Shown: piece after piece, positions 26,521 through 36,181 of the stretch
How the letters are laid out: each line of letters begins with the position of its first letter
Numbering within the stretch: the stretch's first letter is position 1
NCBI GenBank assembly: GCA_035551835.1
Contig: DASZMN010000092.1
Span: 33,525-97,524, forward strand
From: Bog-473 sp035551835
GTDB lineage: Bacteria; Actinomycetota; Acidimicrobiia; Acidimicrobiales; RAAP-2
DNA: 64,000 nt
Direction of reading: 5' to 3'
The notes under the pieces: model-generated
Seen by the model: the letters and a program-made list of their open reading frames with translations, nothing else
Told to the model about the DNA's origin: nothing
The model's database searches: none
Position numbers and translations under genes: made by a program

Positions 26521-27456
26521 CTAGTCGGCGAAGCGTGCGACGACGGCATCGCCCACTCGGCGCACCGTTTCGGCGGTGCCCGTGGGCATGTTGAAGATGA
26601 AGTAGTCGACGCCGGCGGCGGCGAGCTCCTCGACCTGACCCACGAGCTCGTCCGCCGTGCCGACGTTCGAACCCGAAGGCTCCTCACCTGTCACCTGGCG
26701 CAAGAAGTCGTTGGTAGCCGCCGTCTCCGCCTCGTGCTCGGTGAGCACCAGTGTGGCCAATCGGCTGACGGTGACCTCGGACGGGTCGCGACCGACCGCC
26801 TCGCAGTGTCCGCGCAATATTCCGACCTTGTGGGCGATCGTCGCGGCGTCGCCGAACAGGTTGCACATATCGGCGTACTGCGCGACCAGGCGGAGCGTTC
26901 TTTTCTCACCGCCCCCGCCGACGAGAATGGTCGGCCCGCCCGGCTGCACGGGCAGCGGGATGTTATGGGCCTCGTGCGTGCGGTAGTAGGTGCCCTCGTA
27001 CGTCGGCGCCGAGCCGGCAAACATGGCACGACAAATCTGAAGCGCCTCTTCCAGGCGATCGAGCCGCTCGCCGGCGGGCGGAAAGTCGAAGCCCAACCCA
27101 ACGTGTTCGACGTCGTACCAGGCCGCCCCGATGCCGAGCATCGCCCGGCCTGCGCTGACCACGTCGAGGGTCGTCACGATCTTGGCCAGGTGCGCGGGAT
27201 TGCGGTAGGTCACACCCGTCACCAGTGCGCCCAGCCGGACGCGGGAAGTGCGCGCGGCGAGCGCTCCGAGGAGGGTGTACGCGTCGAGCATCGGCTGGGA
27301 GGGTCCACCCATCGGCGGCAGTTGGAAGAAGTGGTCCATCACCCACACCGAGTCGTACCCGGATTCCTCTGCCGCGCTCGCTCGGGCAACGACCTCGTCG
27401 AAAAGTGCGCCCGGCGCGCCGTCAACGAAGTTGGGGATCTGCAGTCCAAAGCGCAT
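26521..27456 (-). CDS. LLM-class F420-dependent oxidoreductase
   Basis: A 311-residue TIM-barrel protein: SVWVMDHFFQLPPMGGPSQP, TYRNPAHLAKIVTTLDVVS and ILVGGGGEKRTLRLVAQYAD. It shares the whole block pattern of the enzyme at 7831-8700, so the two are paralogues separated by about 18 kb. The family uses F420 for hydride transfer; the substrate is unknown. A TAGCTT element six bases before the ATG suggests a leaderless mRNA. Confidence 0.88.
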   Translation of the reverse strand: MRFGLQIPNFVDGAPGALFDEVVARASAAEESGYDSVWVMDHFFQLPPMGGPSQPMLDAYTLLGALAARTSRVRLGALVTGVTYRNPAHLAKIVTTLDVVSAGRAMLGIGAAWYDVEHVGLGFDFPPAGERLDRLEEALQICRAMFAGSAPTYEGTYYRTHEAHNIPLPVQPGGPTILVGGGGEKRTLRLVAQYADMCNLFGDAATIAHKVGILRGHCEAVGRDPSEVTVSRLATLVLTEHEAETAATNDFLRQVTGEEPSGSNVGTADELVGQVEELAAAGVDYFIFNMPTGTAETVRRVGDAVVARFAD

Positions 27457-27462
27457 AACCGC

Positions 27463-27468
27463 AAGCTA
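27463..27468 (-). promoter_or_regulatory. -10 element (TAGCTT), leaderless
   Basis: On the minus strand TAGCTT-GCGGTT-ATG: exactly six bases from the hexamer to the LLM start codon, with no ribosome-binding site. Confidence 0.5.
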
Positions 27469-27494
27469 TCGGCGGAACCGCGCCGCCACGGCCG

Positions 27495-28442
27495 CTACCC
27501 GTCCATGAGCCGGCGCAGCCAAGCCACGGCCACCTCGCCTTGGGCCGCCTGGAACGCGCGCAACGTCGGGAGCCCGGGCGGAGGGGGGCGGAGCGAGTGC
27601 GAGACGAAGAAGCCACTGATCGCAGCGAGGAGCACGGTAACGACATCGGGGTCCGCTCTCCGGGAGGGCCGGTGCCCGGCTAAGAGCTCTTCGGGTGGGG
27701 GACCTCCCTCCAAGACGACCGAAGGCGCCCAGGCCACGAGGTCGAACACGGGAGTGCCCACCGCCGCATGGGGCCAGTCGACGAAGACCGGGCCGGCCGG
27801 GCCCATGAGGATGTTGTCCGAGCGAATGTCCCCATGGACCAGCGTCAGTCCCTCAATTGCGGCGGGCCAGTGCGCCTCGAGCTCGGCCAAACGGGACAGG
27901 TGGGCCACACACCAAGGGTCGAGCCCGGCCGGTGCGGCTGCCCCGGCCAGCTCGGCCCAGCTGCCGAACAGTGTGTGGAATTGGACCGCGGCCGGCTCGA
28001 GCTGGGGAGCGGGGCTCGGGGTGAGGATGTCGTGCGCCTGTTCGAGCGCCCCGAGCACGGCGGCGAGCTCGGCACGATCCCACGGATGTTGCGGGAGTGC
28101 CCCATCGATCGCCTCGAAGGCCAGTGCCACCCACGCCCCGTCGTCGTAGGTGTCGAGCAGCACCGGAAAAGCCGACGAAGCCGGGAGCGCGGCCGAGACG
28201 ACCGCCTCGCGCCGGTGCAGTAACGGCGACTCGACATTGAGCTCCGCACCGACCGCCTTGATGAAGACGGGACCTCGTGGGCACTCGAGCCGCGCCGCCG
28301 CGCCCGGCGAGAACCCACCGGACAGATCGCGCACCGCGCTGGGCGCACCGCCGCCGAGGGACGAGGCCCACGCCTTCACTGCGTCGGGCACCCCGGCCCA
28401 AGGCAGATGGACGCCGGCCGCCGGACCGGTCGGCGACGTCAA
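27495..28442 (-). CDS. Aminoglycoside phosphotransferase-family kinase
   Basis: A 315-residue APH/choline-kinase-fold protein. GPVFIKAVGAELN supplies the ATP-binding Lys, LVHGDIRSDNILM is the catalytic Brenner motif with its Asp, and VFVDWPHAAVG carries the metal-binding Asp. Such enzymes phosphorylate antibiotics, sugars or small alcohols. A TTG start at 28442 overlaps the DUF6295 stop (TTGA), implying coupled translation; downstream GTGs are alternatives. Confidence 0.8.
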   Translation of the reverse strand: MTSPTGPAAGVHLPWAGVPDAVKAWASSLGGGAPSAVRDLSGGFSPGAAARLECPRGPVFIKAVGAELNVESPLLHRREAVVSAALPASSAFPVLLDTYDDGAWVALAFEAIDGALPQHPWDRAELAAVLGALEQAHDILTPSPAPQLEPAAVQFHTLFGSWAELAGAAAPAGLDPWCVAHLSRLAELEAHWPAAIEGLTLVHGDIRSDNILMGPAGPVFVDWPHAAVGTPVFDLVAWAPSVVLEGGPPPEELLAGHRPSRRADPDVVTVLLAAISGFFVSHSLRPPPPGLPTLRAFQAAQGEVAVAWLRRLMDG

Positions 28443-28699
28443 GAGGCGGCGGCTCCGGCGGCAGCAAGCGCCTCGGTGATGCTGGCGATCAGGCGGCGCG
28501 CCGACTCGGCGCTGAGCTCGACGGCCACTCGCGCGCCCGGCCCCCGGGCGGGGTCGGTGAAGTCGATGTTCAGCGTGTGATCGAAAGGCGCATGGAACGG
28601 ATGGTCGAAGTACACCTGCGCCGAGGTGACGTTGAACCAACCCTGGGCGCCTTTGGCGCTGCCGGAGATGTCGGTGGGAACGGTCAGATACGAGCACAT
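28439..28699 (-). CDS. DUF6295-like small protein
   Basis: An 86-residue protein (MCSYLTVPTDISGSAKGAQG, then YFDHPFHAPFDHTLNIDF) matching my memory of the DUF6295 family. The function is unknown; the clustered His and Asp could bind metal. The start follows GGAGG seven bases upstream and three bases after the hydrolase stop. It is the middle gene of a three-gene operon. Confidence 0.7.
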   Translation of the reverse strand: MCSYLTVPTDISGSAKGAQGWFNVTSAQVYFDHPFHAPFDHTLNIDFTDPARGPGARVAVELSAESARRLIASITEALAAAGAAAS

Positions 28700-28701
28700 G
28701 G

Positions 28702-29454
28702 TCACGCCTCCAGGTAGGTGCCGAAGAATTGGAAGATGCGGTGCCAGCCGTCGACGGCGGCCTCGGGCCGGTAGGCCGGGCGGTCGACCGAGAAGAAGGC
28801 GTGACCGGCTCCGTCATAGCGGTGGAACTCATACGGCTTACCGGCATCTTTGAGGGCCGCTTCGAGTTCGTCCACCTGCTCGGGACTCGGGAACTGATCG
28901 TCGTTGCCGAAGAGGCCGAGCAGCGGGCAGTGCAGGTCGCCGGCACGGTCGGCCAGTGGCGTCACCTTGAGCGGGAAGCCCTCGGGCACCGCGCCCGTCA
29001 CGAACGCGCCGTAGCAGTCGACGGCGGCGTCGACGGGAAGGCTCACGGCGGTGAGGAACGAGTGGCGCCCCCCGGAGCAGTAGCCGATGACGCCGGCCTT
29101 GCCGTTCGACGTCGGGAGGGAGCGGAGCGCGTCGATGGCGACGTTGGCGTCGCTGACGAACTGCTCGTCGGGCACGCCACCGGCCTCCCGGGTGGCGGCC
29201 GCGGCGTCGTCCGGGTCGACATCGAGGCCCTGGCGGGCGTAGAGATTGGGGCAGATGGCGTTGTAGCCGTGCGCGGCGAACCGCCGCGTGATCTCCTTCG
29301 TCCCCGAGTCCCAGCCGGGCAGGTGATGGATCACGAGGACGCCGCCGAACGGGCCGTCACCGGCGGGGCGGGCCTGGTACGCGTTGATCGGCGCGCCGTC
29401 GGCGCCGGTCAGGATGACGTTGCCGGCGCTGAGCGCTTCTTCGGGTGTTGCCAC
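28702..29454 (-). CDS. Dienelactone hydrolase-family protein
   Basis: A 250-residue alpha/beta hydrolase. It shows VLVIHHLPGWD, the nucleophile elbow GYCSGGRH with catalytic Cys, GLFGNDDQFPS for the acid, and YDGAGHAFF for the His. This is the dienelactone hydrolase triad (Cys-Asp-His), used in chlorocatechol or related lactone breakdown. The GTG at 29454 follows AAAGGGGA. It is the first gene of the operon with DUF6295 and the phosphotransferase. Confidence 0.88.
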   Translation of the reverse strand: MATPEEALSAGNVILTGADGAPINAYQARPAGDGPFGGVLVIHHLPGWDSGTKEITRRFAAHGYNAICPNLYARQGLDVDPDDAAAATREAGGVPDEQFVSDANVAIDALRSLPTSNGKAGVIGYCSGGRHSFLTAVSLPVDAAVDCYGAFVTGAVPEGFPLKVTPLADRAGDLHCPLLGLFGNDDQFPSPEQVDELEAALKDAGKPYEFHRYDGAGHAFFSVDRPAYRPEAAVDGWHRIFQFFGTYLEA

Positions 29455-29548
29455 GGGGATCCCCTTTCGTATCTCGCGTGTGATCTCAGGCACCCTATGC
29501 GGGCGCCGCAGGGGTAGACGGGCGGCAACCGCCGTCGACCGGCAAGAT

Positions 29549-30754
29549 GTGGCGGTGCGGCGCCGGGGACACGGGGGACGGCTACTCGGCGTGGCGGTCG
29601 CGGTGGCGTCCGCGGTTTCGCTGTCTGTCGTCACGTGGCAGGGTCCCTCGGTCGCGGGAGCGGCGGCGCCCCCCGTGCGGACGATCGTCCGGCCGGGCAC
29701 GCTCGACTCGCCGGGAGCGCTCGCGCTCGACGCGGCCGGGGACGTGTTCGTCGCCGACACGGGACACTGCCGCGTCGTCCTGATCCCCGCGCGTGCCGGT
29801 CGCACCTACGGCGCGACGGTGGCGGCGGGGCGCGCAGTCACGATTGCGGGCGGCCATTGCGGGAATGCCTCGTTCGGGCACCCGACCGGGCTGGCCGTGG
29901 ACCTGACCGGCGACGTCTACGTCGCGGAGGCGAACGAGCAACGGATCAAGGTCATCGAGCCCTCCGGGGTCGTCGCCACCGTGGCCGGAACCGGCAGGGC
30001 GGGCGACAGCGGCGACGGGGGCGCGGCGACGTCGGGGCGGCTGGACGAACCGACCGGCGTCGCCGTCGACCGGAGCGGCGACGTCTTCATCGCCGACACG
30101 GCCAACTGCAAGGTCCGGGTCGTGCCCGCCGCCGACGGCGAGGTCCTCGGCCAGTCCGTCGAGCGCGACCACCTCTACACCGTCGCCGGCACCGGGGTCT
30201 GCGGCAGCACGGGACAGGGCGGGCCCCTGGCCGACGCGCAGTTGTTCGACCCGGTCGCTGTGGCGGTGGACTTCGCCGGCGACCTCTTGGTGGCCGACCA
30301 GGGTGATCAGTCGGTGCTGCTGGCCACCGAGCACAGCGGGGTCTACTACGGCGGCGCCGTCAGCGCCGGCGACATCGCGGCGGTCGTCGGTGGGACCGGA
30401 AGCTACGGGCCATATGTCGCCGACGGGCTCTCGGCCACCGGCCCCGCGGCCGAGCTCAACGACCCGCGGGGCCTCGCCCTCGGCCCCACCGGTGCGCTCG
30501 TGCTGAGCGACGGGTTCATGCACGTCATCCGCATCGTCCCCGCCCAATCGGCGACCCAGTTCGGCCGGGTGATGACGGCGGGGGATCTCTACACGTTGGC
30601 CGGCGCACTCCCCGTGCAAACGGCCGCCGGAGCGGGCGACGGGACACGCTGGGTGCTGACGCACATGGGCAGGCCCACCGGCGTCGCGGTGACCGAGAGC
30701 GGCGCCGTGGTGTTCTGCGACGCCGCCACCGGCGCGGTGGTGAAGGTCGGATGA
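29549..30754 (+). CDS. Secreted NHL-repeat beta-propeller protein
   Basis: A 401-residue exported protein. A signal peptide (LLGVAVAVASAVSLSVVTW) precedes about five or six NHL blades with the recurring pattern P-TG-AVD-GDV-VAD (for example DEPTGVAVDRSGDVFIADT). Some blades contain Cys (ADTGHCRV, ADTANCKV). NHL propellers are usually binding platforms. Its stop overlaps the rhamnosidase start (ATGA), so the two are made together and likely act on the same surface or extracellular glycan. Confidence 0.8.
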   Translation: MAVRRRGHGGRLLGVAVAVASAVSLSVVTWQGPSVAGAAAPPVRTIVRPGTLDSPGALALDAAGDVFVADTGHCRVVLIPARAGRTYGATVAAGRAVTIAGGHCGNASFGHPTGLAVDLTGDVYVAEANEQRIKVIEPSGVVATVAGTGRAGDSGDGGAATSGRLDEPTGVAVDRSGDVFIADTANCKVRVVPAADGEVLGQSVERDHLYTVAGTGVCGSTGQGGPLADAQLFDPVAVAVDFAGDLLVADQGDQSVLLATEHSGVYYGGAVSAGDIAAVVGGTGSYGPYVADGLSATGPAAELNDPRGLALGPTGALVLSDGFMHVIRIVPAQSATQFGRVMTAGDLYTLAGALPVQTAAGAGDGTRWVLTHMGRPTGVAVTESGAVVFCDAATGAVVKVG

Positions 30755-33567
30755 GCGAACCCGGCTCCCCCTCCGGGGCCTTTGGACGCCGTGCCTTCCT
30801 CGGGTCCGGCATGGCGCTGTCGGCGGGGGCGGTCGCGGCGGGGGCGCTCGGCGGCGGGCCGGCGGCGGCCGATCCGGCTGCCCGCGCCACGACGCGGGTG
30901 GAAGGGGTTGTTGCCACCGCTGCCGAGCCCGACGGCCCCTTGCGGGTCGGCTCTCTCAAGGTCAACGGTCTCACCGCACCCGTCGGGATCGATCCGGACG
31001 ACTGCCAATTCGCCTGGACGCTGCGGTCCGGCGGGCGCGGGGCGAGGCAGACCGCGTACCGGATCGTCGTCCGCCGTACGGATCCCGGTCGTCGGGCTCG
31101 GGTCTGGGACAGCGGGACCGTTGTCACGGCCCGGCAAGCCTTCGTGCTCTATGGCGGGCCGCCACTGCAGGGCGACGCCGCGTACGACTGGACCGTCCAG
31201 GCACAGGGAAGCGCCGGGCGCTGGGGACCGGTCTCGGCCGCCGCCACCTTCACCACCTCGCTGCGGACGGCGGACTGGAAGGCGCAGTGGCTCAAGCCGG
31301 CGGCCGCGTCGGCGGAGCCGGACCGCATGACGTATCTCCGCGCCGAGGTGACGCCCCCGCCCGGGCCCCTGCAGCGCGCGACTGTGTACGCGTCGGCTGC
31401 GCACACGTACCGGCTGTTCGTGAACGGGCAAGCGGTCGATGCCTGGCCGAGCTTCTCCTATCCCGACGAGCAATACGCACGGGCCGTTGACGTCACCCGC
31501 GCTGTCCGGCCCGGCCACGTCAACGCGCTCGGGGTCCTGCACCGGTGGTACGGCGGGGGCCAGGGCCGCCCCTCCTCGTCGCCCGGGCTCCTGGTCCAGC
31601 TGTCGCTCTGGTACCGCGACGGCCGACGCTTCGTGCTCGGCTCCGGCGGCACTTGGCGCGAACTCCCCGCCGAGTGGCTGCCATCGCCGCAGCGCAATTC
31701 CGATGGTGGCGACTTCGTCGAGTGGGTTGACGGGCGCGCCCACCCACAGGGTTGGTCCAATCCCGGCTTCGATGACGGCGCCTGGTCCGAGGCCACGGTG
31801 CTCGGGCCGGTCGGCACGGCACCGTTCACCGGGCTGACCGCGCAGCGCACACGGATCGAGGAGCATCGAGTGTCCCCGGTGCGCGTGCGGATGCTGGCGA
31901 GCGGTGCGGTGGTGGCGGACTTCGGGGCGGTCTACGCGGCGCGGCCCCTCGTCGCGTTCACGAACGGGGACCCCGGGCGCACGGTGACCGGTCGCGTGGG
32001 GTATCTGCTCGACCCCGACGGGCAGGTCTCCACGCTCCACGGGACACAGGGCACGAACCTGTCGTTCTCCTACATCATGGGAGCAGGCCCCCAGTCCTTC
32101 GAAGGGTTCACGTATTGCGGTTTCCGGTACCTCCAGTTGGACGATCCGGGCCAACCTCTGGCCGCCGACCAGCTGGTCGCGATCGCCCGCCATGCGGCGA
32201 TGCCCGACGCGCCCATGGCCACCTTCTCGACAGGGAACCGAATCCTCGACGCGGTCTGGAAGCTGAACGCCCGCTCGTGCCTCTACTGCAGCCAGGAGCA
32301 GTTTGTCGACACACCGACGCGGGAAAAAGGGCAATTCGTCTGGGACGCGGCGAACGAGTCCGAAGGGGTGATGCGCAGCTACGGCGACCAGAACCTCACC
32401 TGGCAGGCACTGCGCGACGTGCTGCGCGGGCAGCGCCGCTATTGGCCCGACGGGCGCGTCAACGCGGTGTACCCGAACGATGACGGCGCTCGCGACTTCG
32501 GGACTTTCACGGCCCGCTACCCAGAGTGGGTGTGGCGCTACTACGCGTCGACCGGCGACCGGGCGACCGCGATCCTCTTCTACCCCTCGGTCAGCGAGGT
32601 CGCTGCATGGCTGTGGTCGACCCGACAGAGCGGGAACGGGTTGCTCTATGGCCTGGCTGACCAGAGCAACGGCGATCCGGTCTACGGCTACGACCTCTCG
32701 GTCGCCGCGGACACCGCGAGCAACGTGCTCGCCGTCAACGCGTTCAACCGCGTGTCGCAGCTGGCCGAAGTCGCGGGTGACCCGGCCGGTGTAGCGCTCT
32801 GGCACGGTCGCGCCAGCGAGCTGGCAGGCGCCATCGACGCGACATTGCGGCGGGCGGACGGGGTGTATATCGATGGCGTCCTGGCCAGCGGGGCGCAGAG
32901 CGGATCGGCCTCGCAGGAGGCCAACGCCCTCGCCCTCGCGTACGGCGTGGTGCCCGCGGCCGACGTGTCCCGGGTCGGCGCCTATGTGGCGGGCCTGGGG
33001 ATCCACCTCGGTCCCAACCACGGCCTCGAGCTCCTGCGTGGCCTCGCGGCGGCGGGCCTGCCCGACGCGCTGGTACGGACGCTGACGGATCGCTCCATCC
33101 CTGGTTGGGCCCACATCGTGGCCGCCGGAGGGACCTTCACCTGGGAGGTGTGGTCACCGAGCGATCTGATCGGCGACTCCATGTCGCACGGCTGGGGCTC
33201 GTCCGCCCTCGTCGCCATGCAGGAGGCGTTGCTGGGCGTCTCGTTCCGAGCGCCCGATCCCGACGGGACGACGATGCTCACGATCGCGCCGCCTCTCGGT
33301 GCCCTCCCACATGCGTCAGGCGCCGCACCGACGATCGCCGGCCCTGTCACCGTGAGCTGGCGGCGACTCGGTCGGGTCATGAGGCTCGACCTCACGGTGC
33401 CGGCGAACGTGTCCGCTCAGGTGCACCTGCCGGCGACCTCGGCGTCGCGCGTGCGCGAGGGTGGCGTCGCGGCCCAGGCATCGCCGGGCGTCGTCGTACG
33501 CTCGGTCGTCGACGGTGTGGCGGTGCTCGAGGTCGGCGGCGGGCACTACCGCTTCACCAGCAGTTGA
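30751..33567 (+). CDS. Exported GH78 alpha-L-rhamnosidase
   Basis: A 938-residue enzyme with a Tat signal (GRRAFLGSGMALSAGAV). An N-terminal fibronectin-like/carbohydrate-binding part is followed by the (alpha/alpha)6 catalytic barrel. The GH78 general acid region is VDTPTREKGQFVWDA (Glu525), and the downstream catalytic Glu is in TFTWEVWSPSD (Glu799). It hydrolyses terminal alpha-L-rhamnose; Tat export implies folding in the cytoplasm before secretion. Coupled translation with the NHL protein suggests a joint glycan-processing unit. Confidence 0.88.
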   Translation: MSEPGSPSGAFGRRAFLGSGMALSAGAVAAGALGGGPAAADPAARATTRVEGVVATAAEPDGPLRVGSLKVNGLTAPVGIDPDDCQFAWTLRSGGRGARQTAYRIVVRRTDPGRRARVWDSGTVVTARQAFVLYGGPPLQGDAAYDWTVQAQGSAGRWGPVSAAATFTTSLRTADWKAQWLKPAAASAEPDRMTYLRAEVTPPPGPLQRATVYASAAHTYRLFVNGQAVDAWPSFSYPDEQYARAVDVTRAVRPGHVNALGVLHRWYGGGQGRPSSSPGLLVQLSLWYRDGRRFVLGSGGTWRELPAEWLPSPQRNSDGGDFVEWVDGRAHPQGWSNPGFDDGAWSEATVLGPVGTAPFTGLTAQRTRIEEHRVSPVRVRMLASGAVVADFGAVYAARPLVAFTNGDPGRTVTGRVGYLLDPDGQVSTLHGTQGTNLSFSYIMGAGPQSFEGFTYCGFRYLQLDDPGQPLAADQLVAIARHAAMPDAPMATFSTGNRILDAVWKLNARSCLYCSQEQFVDTPTREKGQFVWDAANESEGVMRSYGDQNLTWQALRDVLRGQRRYWPDGRVNAVYPNDDGARDFGTFTARYPEWVWRYYASTGDRATAILFYPSVSEVAAWLWSTRQSGNGLLYGLADQSNGDPVYGYDLSVAADTASNVLAVNAFNRVSQLAEVAGDPAGVALWHGRASELAGAIDATLRRADGVYIDGVLASGAQSGSASQEANALALAYGVVPAADVSRVGAYVAGLGIHLGPNHGLELLRGLAAAGLPDALVRTLTDRSIPGWAHIVAAGGTFTWEVWSPSDLIGDSMSHGWGSSALVAMQEALLGVSFRAPDPDGTTMLTIAPPLGALPHASGAAPTIAGPVTVSWRRLGRVMRLDLTVPANVSAQVHLPATSASRVREGGVAAQASPGVVVRSVVDGVAVLEVGGGHYRFTSS

Positions 33568-33586
33568 GAGCACCGTTCGTCGTCGT

Positions 33587-35140
33587 CTACGAGGTACAGG
33601 TCGTGCCCGACGCGGGCGTGGCACCGGATACGAGGTAGGCCTCGACGTAGCCCCGGACGCACGTGCTGTAGAAGTAGGCCACATGGTCAACTCCGTCACG
33701 CGTGAGGAGCACGCCGCGGCTGAGCTCGTGCGCCACGTTGACCGCCCAGGCGTATGGCGTGGCCGGGTCGCCCGTCGTGCCGACGACGAGGATAGGGGGC
33801 GAGCCCTTCGCACTGACCGGACCAACCGTGCGGGTGGGCGGCGCGGGCCAGACTGCGCACGAGGCTTCGCCCCACGCGAGCAGCGGGCCGAAGACGGGCG
33901 CCGACGCCTTGAAGAGGTCGGCCAGGTAGCTGTAGGCCCCGAGATCCTGCGACGCCGGATGGTCAAGGCAATCGATCGCCACGGCGGCGTCGTCGCCGTT
34001 GGACGATCCGTTCTCGTTGTAGTGATCAGACATCGTCACAACCGGGGCGCCGTTGCCGGCCACATCGGCGGCCAGCGCATCGCCGAGCTCGGACCAGTCT
34101 GTCTCGGAGTACAGCCCCTCCAACAGGGCGTCGTAGAGCTCGCCCGCCCCCGCGGTGCGGCTGCCTCCGGCCGGGACCGGATTGGCCTCGCTCGATGCGA
34201 TCTGGGCCAACAACGTGTTCGTCGGGTCGGCGCCGTTGTGCCACGGGCACGCGCTCGTGCCTGCGCACCACGAGAAGAAGGCCTGCAGCGAGGCCTCGAA
34301 GCCGTCGGCCTGGCCCTCCGTCAGCTGGTTCAGGGTGAGCGCGGGATCGATCACGCTGTCGAGCACCATGGCGTGCACGTGGGTCGGGAACATGGACGCA
34401 TAGGTCAGTCCGAGCAGGGTGCCGTAGGACTGGCCCATGTAACTGAGCCCGCTGTCGCCGAGCGCGATGCGCAGGCGTTCCATGTCCCTGGCCGCGTCGA
34501 CCGTCCCGACATAGGGCAGCACGGTGCCGCTGGCGTTCTGGCAGGCGTCCGCGTACTGGCGGAAGCTGGCAATCGTCGCCGACTGCTCACTGGGCGTCGT
34601 TGGGACGGGGTCGGGCAGCGGCGTCGGCGGGCTCCCGGGGGTCTCGCCGCACGTGACCGGGTCGCTGCGCTCCACGCCGCGGGGGTCGAACATGACGATG
34701 TCGAAGTCATCGAGCAAGCCGGGGCTGAGCACGCTCAGTTCGTTGGCCATGTCGTCGACCCCCGAGACGCCCGGGCCGCCGGGATCGATCACGAGCGAGC
34801 CGATGCGGTCGGCCGGCACCTCGGCCGGATGCCGGGCCACGGCGATCGAAATCGTCTGCCCGTTGCCCGGGTCGGTATAGCTGAGCGGCACGACGAGGTT
34901 GCCGCACTGGAGATCGCCGTTGCACGAGGTCCAAGTGATGGGCGTGACCGGTGGGTCGGTGACCGCAAGGAGCGAGGTCGTCGTCGTGGTCGGAGGCGTG
35001 GTCGTGGTGGTGGTGGTGGTGCGCTGGTGGCTCGCCCCGGCGGCCCGATCGCCCGGGTTGCCCTGGGCACACCCGGCCAGTCCCGTGGCCAAGGCGAGCG
35101 CACCGGCGGCAAAACCGAAGCCAGCGGACGCCCTCCTCAC
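33587..35140 (-). CDS. Lipoprotein alpha/beta hydrolase, tripeptidyl-aminopeptidase type
   Basis: A 517-residue protein. The signal ends in a lipobox (TGLAGC, Cys24), so it is a membrane-tethered lipoprotein, followed by a Thr-rich linker. The catalytic pieces are IDPGGPG for the oxyanion hole, YMGQSYGT for the Ser nucleophile, VVGTTGDPATP for Asp and DGVDHVAY for His. Actinobacterial TAP/SlpD-like enzymes release peptides from N-termini or process the envelope. The GTG at 35140 was chosen because it directly precedes the signal peptide. Confidence 0.85.
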   Translation of the reverse strand: MRRASAGFGFAAGALALATGLAGCAQGNPGDRAAGASHQRTTTTTTTTPPTTTTTSLLAVTDPPVTPITWTSCNGDLQCGNLVVPLSYTDPGNGQTISIAVARHPAEVPADRIGSLVIDPGGPGVSGVDDMANELSVLSPGLLDDFDIVMFDPRGVERSDPVTCGETPGSPPTPLPDPVPTTPSEQSATIASFRQYADACQNASGTVLPYVGTVDAARDMERLRIALGDSGLSYMGQSYGTLLGLTYASMFPTHVHAMVLDSVIDPALTLNQLTEGQADGFEASLQAFFSWCAGTSACPWHNGADPTNTLLAQIASSEANPVPAGGSRTAGAGELYDALLEGLYSETDWSELGDALAADVAGNGAPVVTMSDHYNENGSSNGDDAAVAIDCLDHPASQDLGAYSYLADLFKASAPVFGPLLAWGEASCAVWPAPPTRTVGPVSAKGSPPILVVGTTGDPATPYAWAVNVAHELSRGVLLTRDGVDHVAYFYSTCVRGYVEAYLVSGATPASGTTCTS

Positions 35141-35395
35141 ACCGGCCAGGTTCGCACGCCAACGGCCCGAGGCAGCGGCGCCACCCGGTGACCCACACCT
35201 GGTTGTCCTGGGGGTGAACGGTCGCAACCGCGGGCGTGGCGTGAGGTCGGGGGTCCCGTGCGGGTGCATACGCCGGGCTGAGCGATGCACCTTTGGGTAA
35301 CGCTCGGTTCCGACGTAGTCCGCCGCAGCAGGGGGGAGCGCGTCGCGCCATGGAGTGCCGTGAGAAGTCCGGCATCGCCGCCGACCGTTCTCTGT

Positions 35396-36181
35396 GTGGT
35401 GCGGTCGAGGCGCGGACACGAGGTCCGAGGGAGCACGGGGGATGGGTCCGGGTGGCGCAGAAACCATGACGACGACGCAGACGACGACCTCGACCCAGGC
35501 ACGCCCGGTGCCTCGGCGCGGGCCCGCTACTACTGGCTCCGCCGGCGCGACGACCGGCGCCGCCGTCAGGTGTTCGGGCGCCTCGCCCCGGTCGTCGCCA
35601 TCTTGACGGGGCCCAAGCGCTCGACCGAGGCGTGGGCCTGGGGCGCCGAGGGCGAGGAGCGGATCGGCTCCCTCCTGGGCCGGGCGGTCGGCGACCGCGG
35701 CCTCCTGCTCCATGACCGGCGCATCCCGGGCAGCCGGGCGAATCTGGACCATCTCGCGATCGTGGCGTCAGGAGTGTGGGTGATCGACGCCAAGCACTAC
35801 CGCGGCCGGCTCGAACGACGAAGCGCTGGCGGCTGGTTCGCGCCCCGTCAGGCCCTCTACGTGGGTCGTCGGGACCGTTCCGCGTTGCTCGCTTCAGCCG
35901 AACGGCAGCGGGCCGAGGTGGCGCGCCGCCTTCCGCGCGACGTCACGGTCAGCGCGGCGCTCTGCTTCACGGGTGTCGAGCTGAACCTCTTCAGCCGCCC
36001 TTTCACGCTCGACGGCATCCTCGTCACGTGGCCCAAGGCCTTGGCCAAGACGCTGCACGCGCCGGGGTCGCTCGGAGCGGATCGCCGCCGTGAGCTCGCC
36101 CACGCGCTCGGACATGCCTTCCCGCCCTATGCCCCCCTGGGCACCTCCCACAAGCCCACGGGTGCCGCCCCCAGGGCGTAG
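35396..36181 (+). CDS. NERD-domain (nuclease-related) protein
   Basis: A 261-residue basic protein. The domain starts after an Arg-rich segment and includes WGAEGEERIGSLLG, NLDHLAIVASGVWVIDAKHY and GRLERR. These match the NERD fold, an archaeal Holliday-resolvase-like nuclease core with Asp/Lys in the VIDAKHY strand. The biological role is unknown. The start is ambiguous: GTG 35396 or 35399, without a good ribosome-binding site. Its 3' end overlaps the SnoaL-like gene on the other strand by 55 bases. Confidence 0.7.
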   Translation: MVRSRRGHEVRGSTGDGSGWRRNHDDDADDDLDPGTPGASARARYYWLRRRDDRRRRQVFGRLAPVVAILTGPKRSTEAWAWGAEGEERIGSLLGRAVGDRGLLLHDRRIPGSRANLDHLAIVASGVWVIDAKHYRGRLERRSAGGWFAPRQALYVGRRDRSALLASAERQRAEVARRLPRDVTVSAALCFTGVELNLFSRPFTLDGILVTWPKALAKTLHAPGSLGADRRRELAHALGHAFPPYAPLGTSHKPTGAAPRA

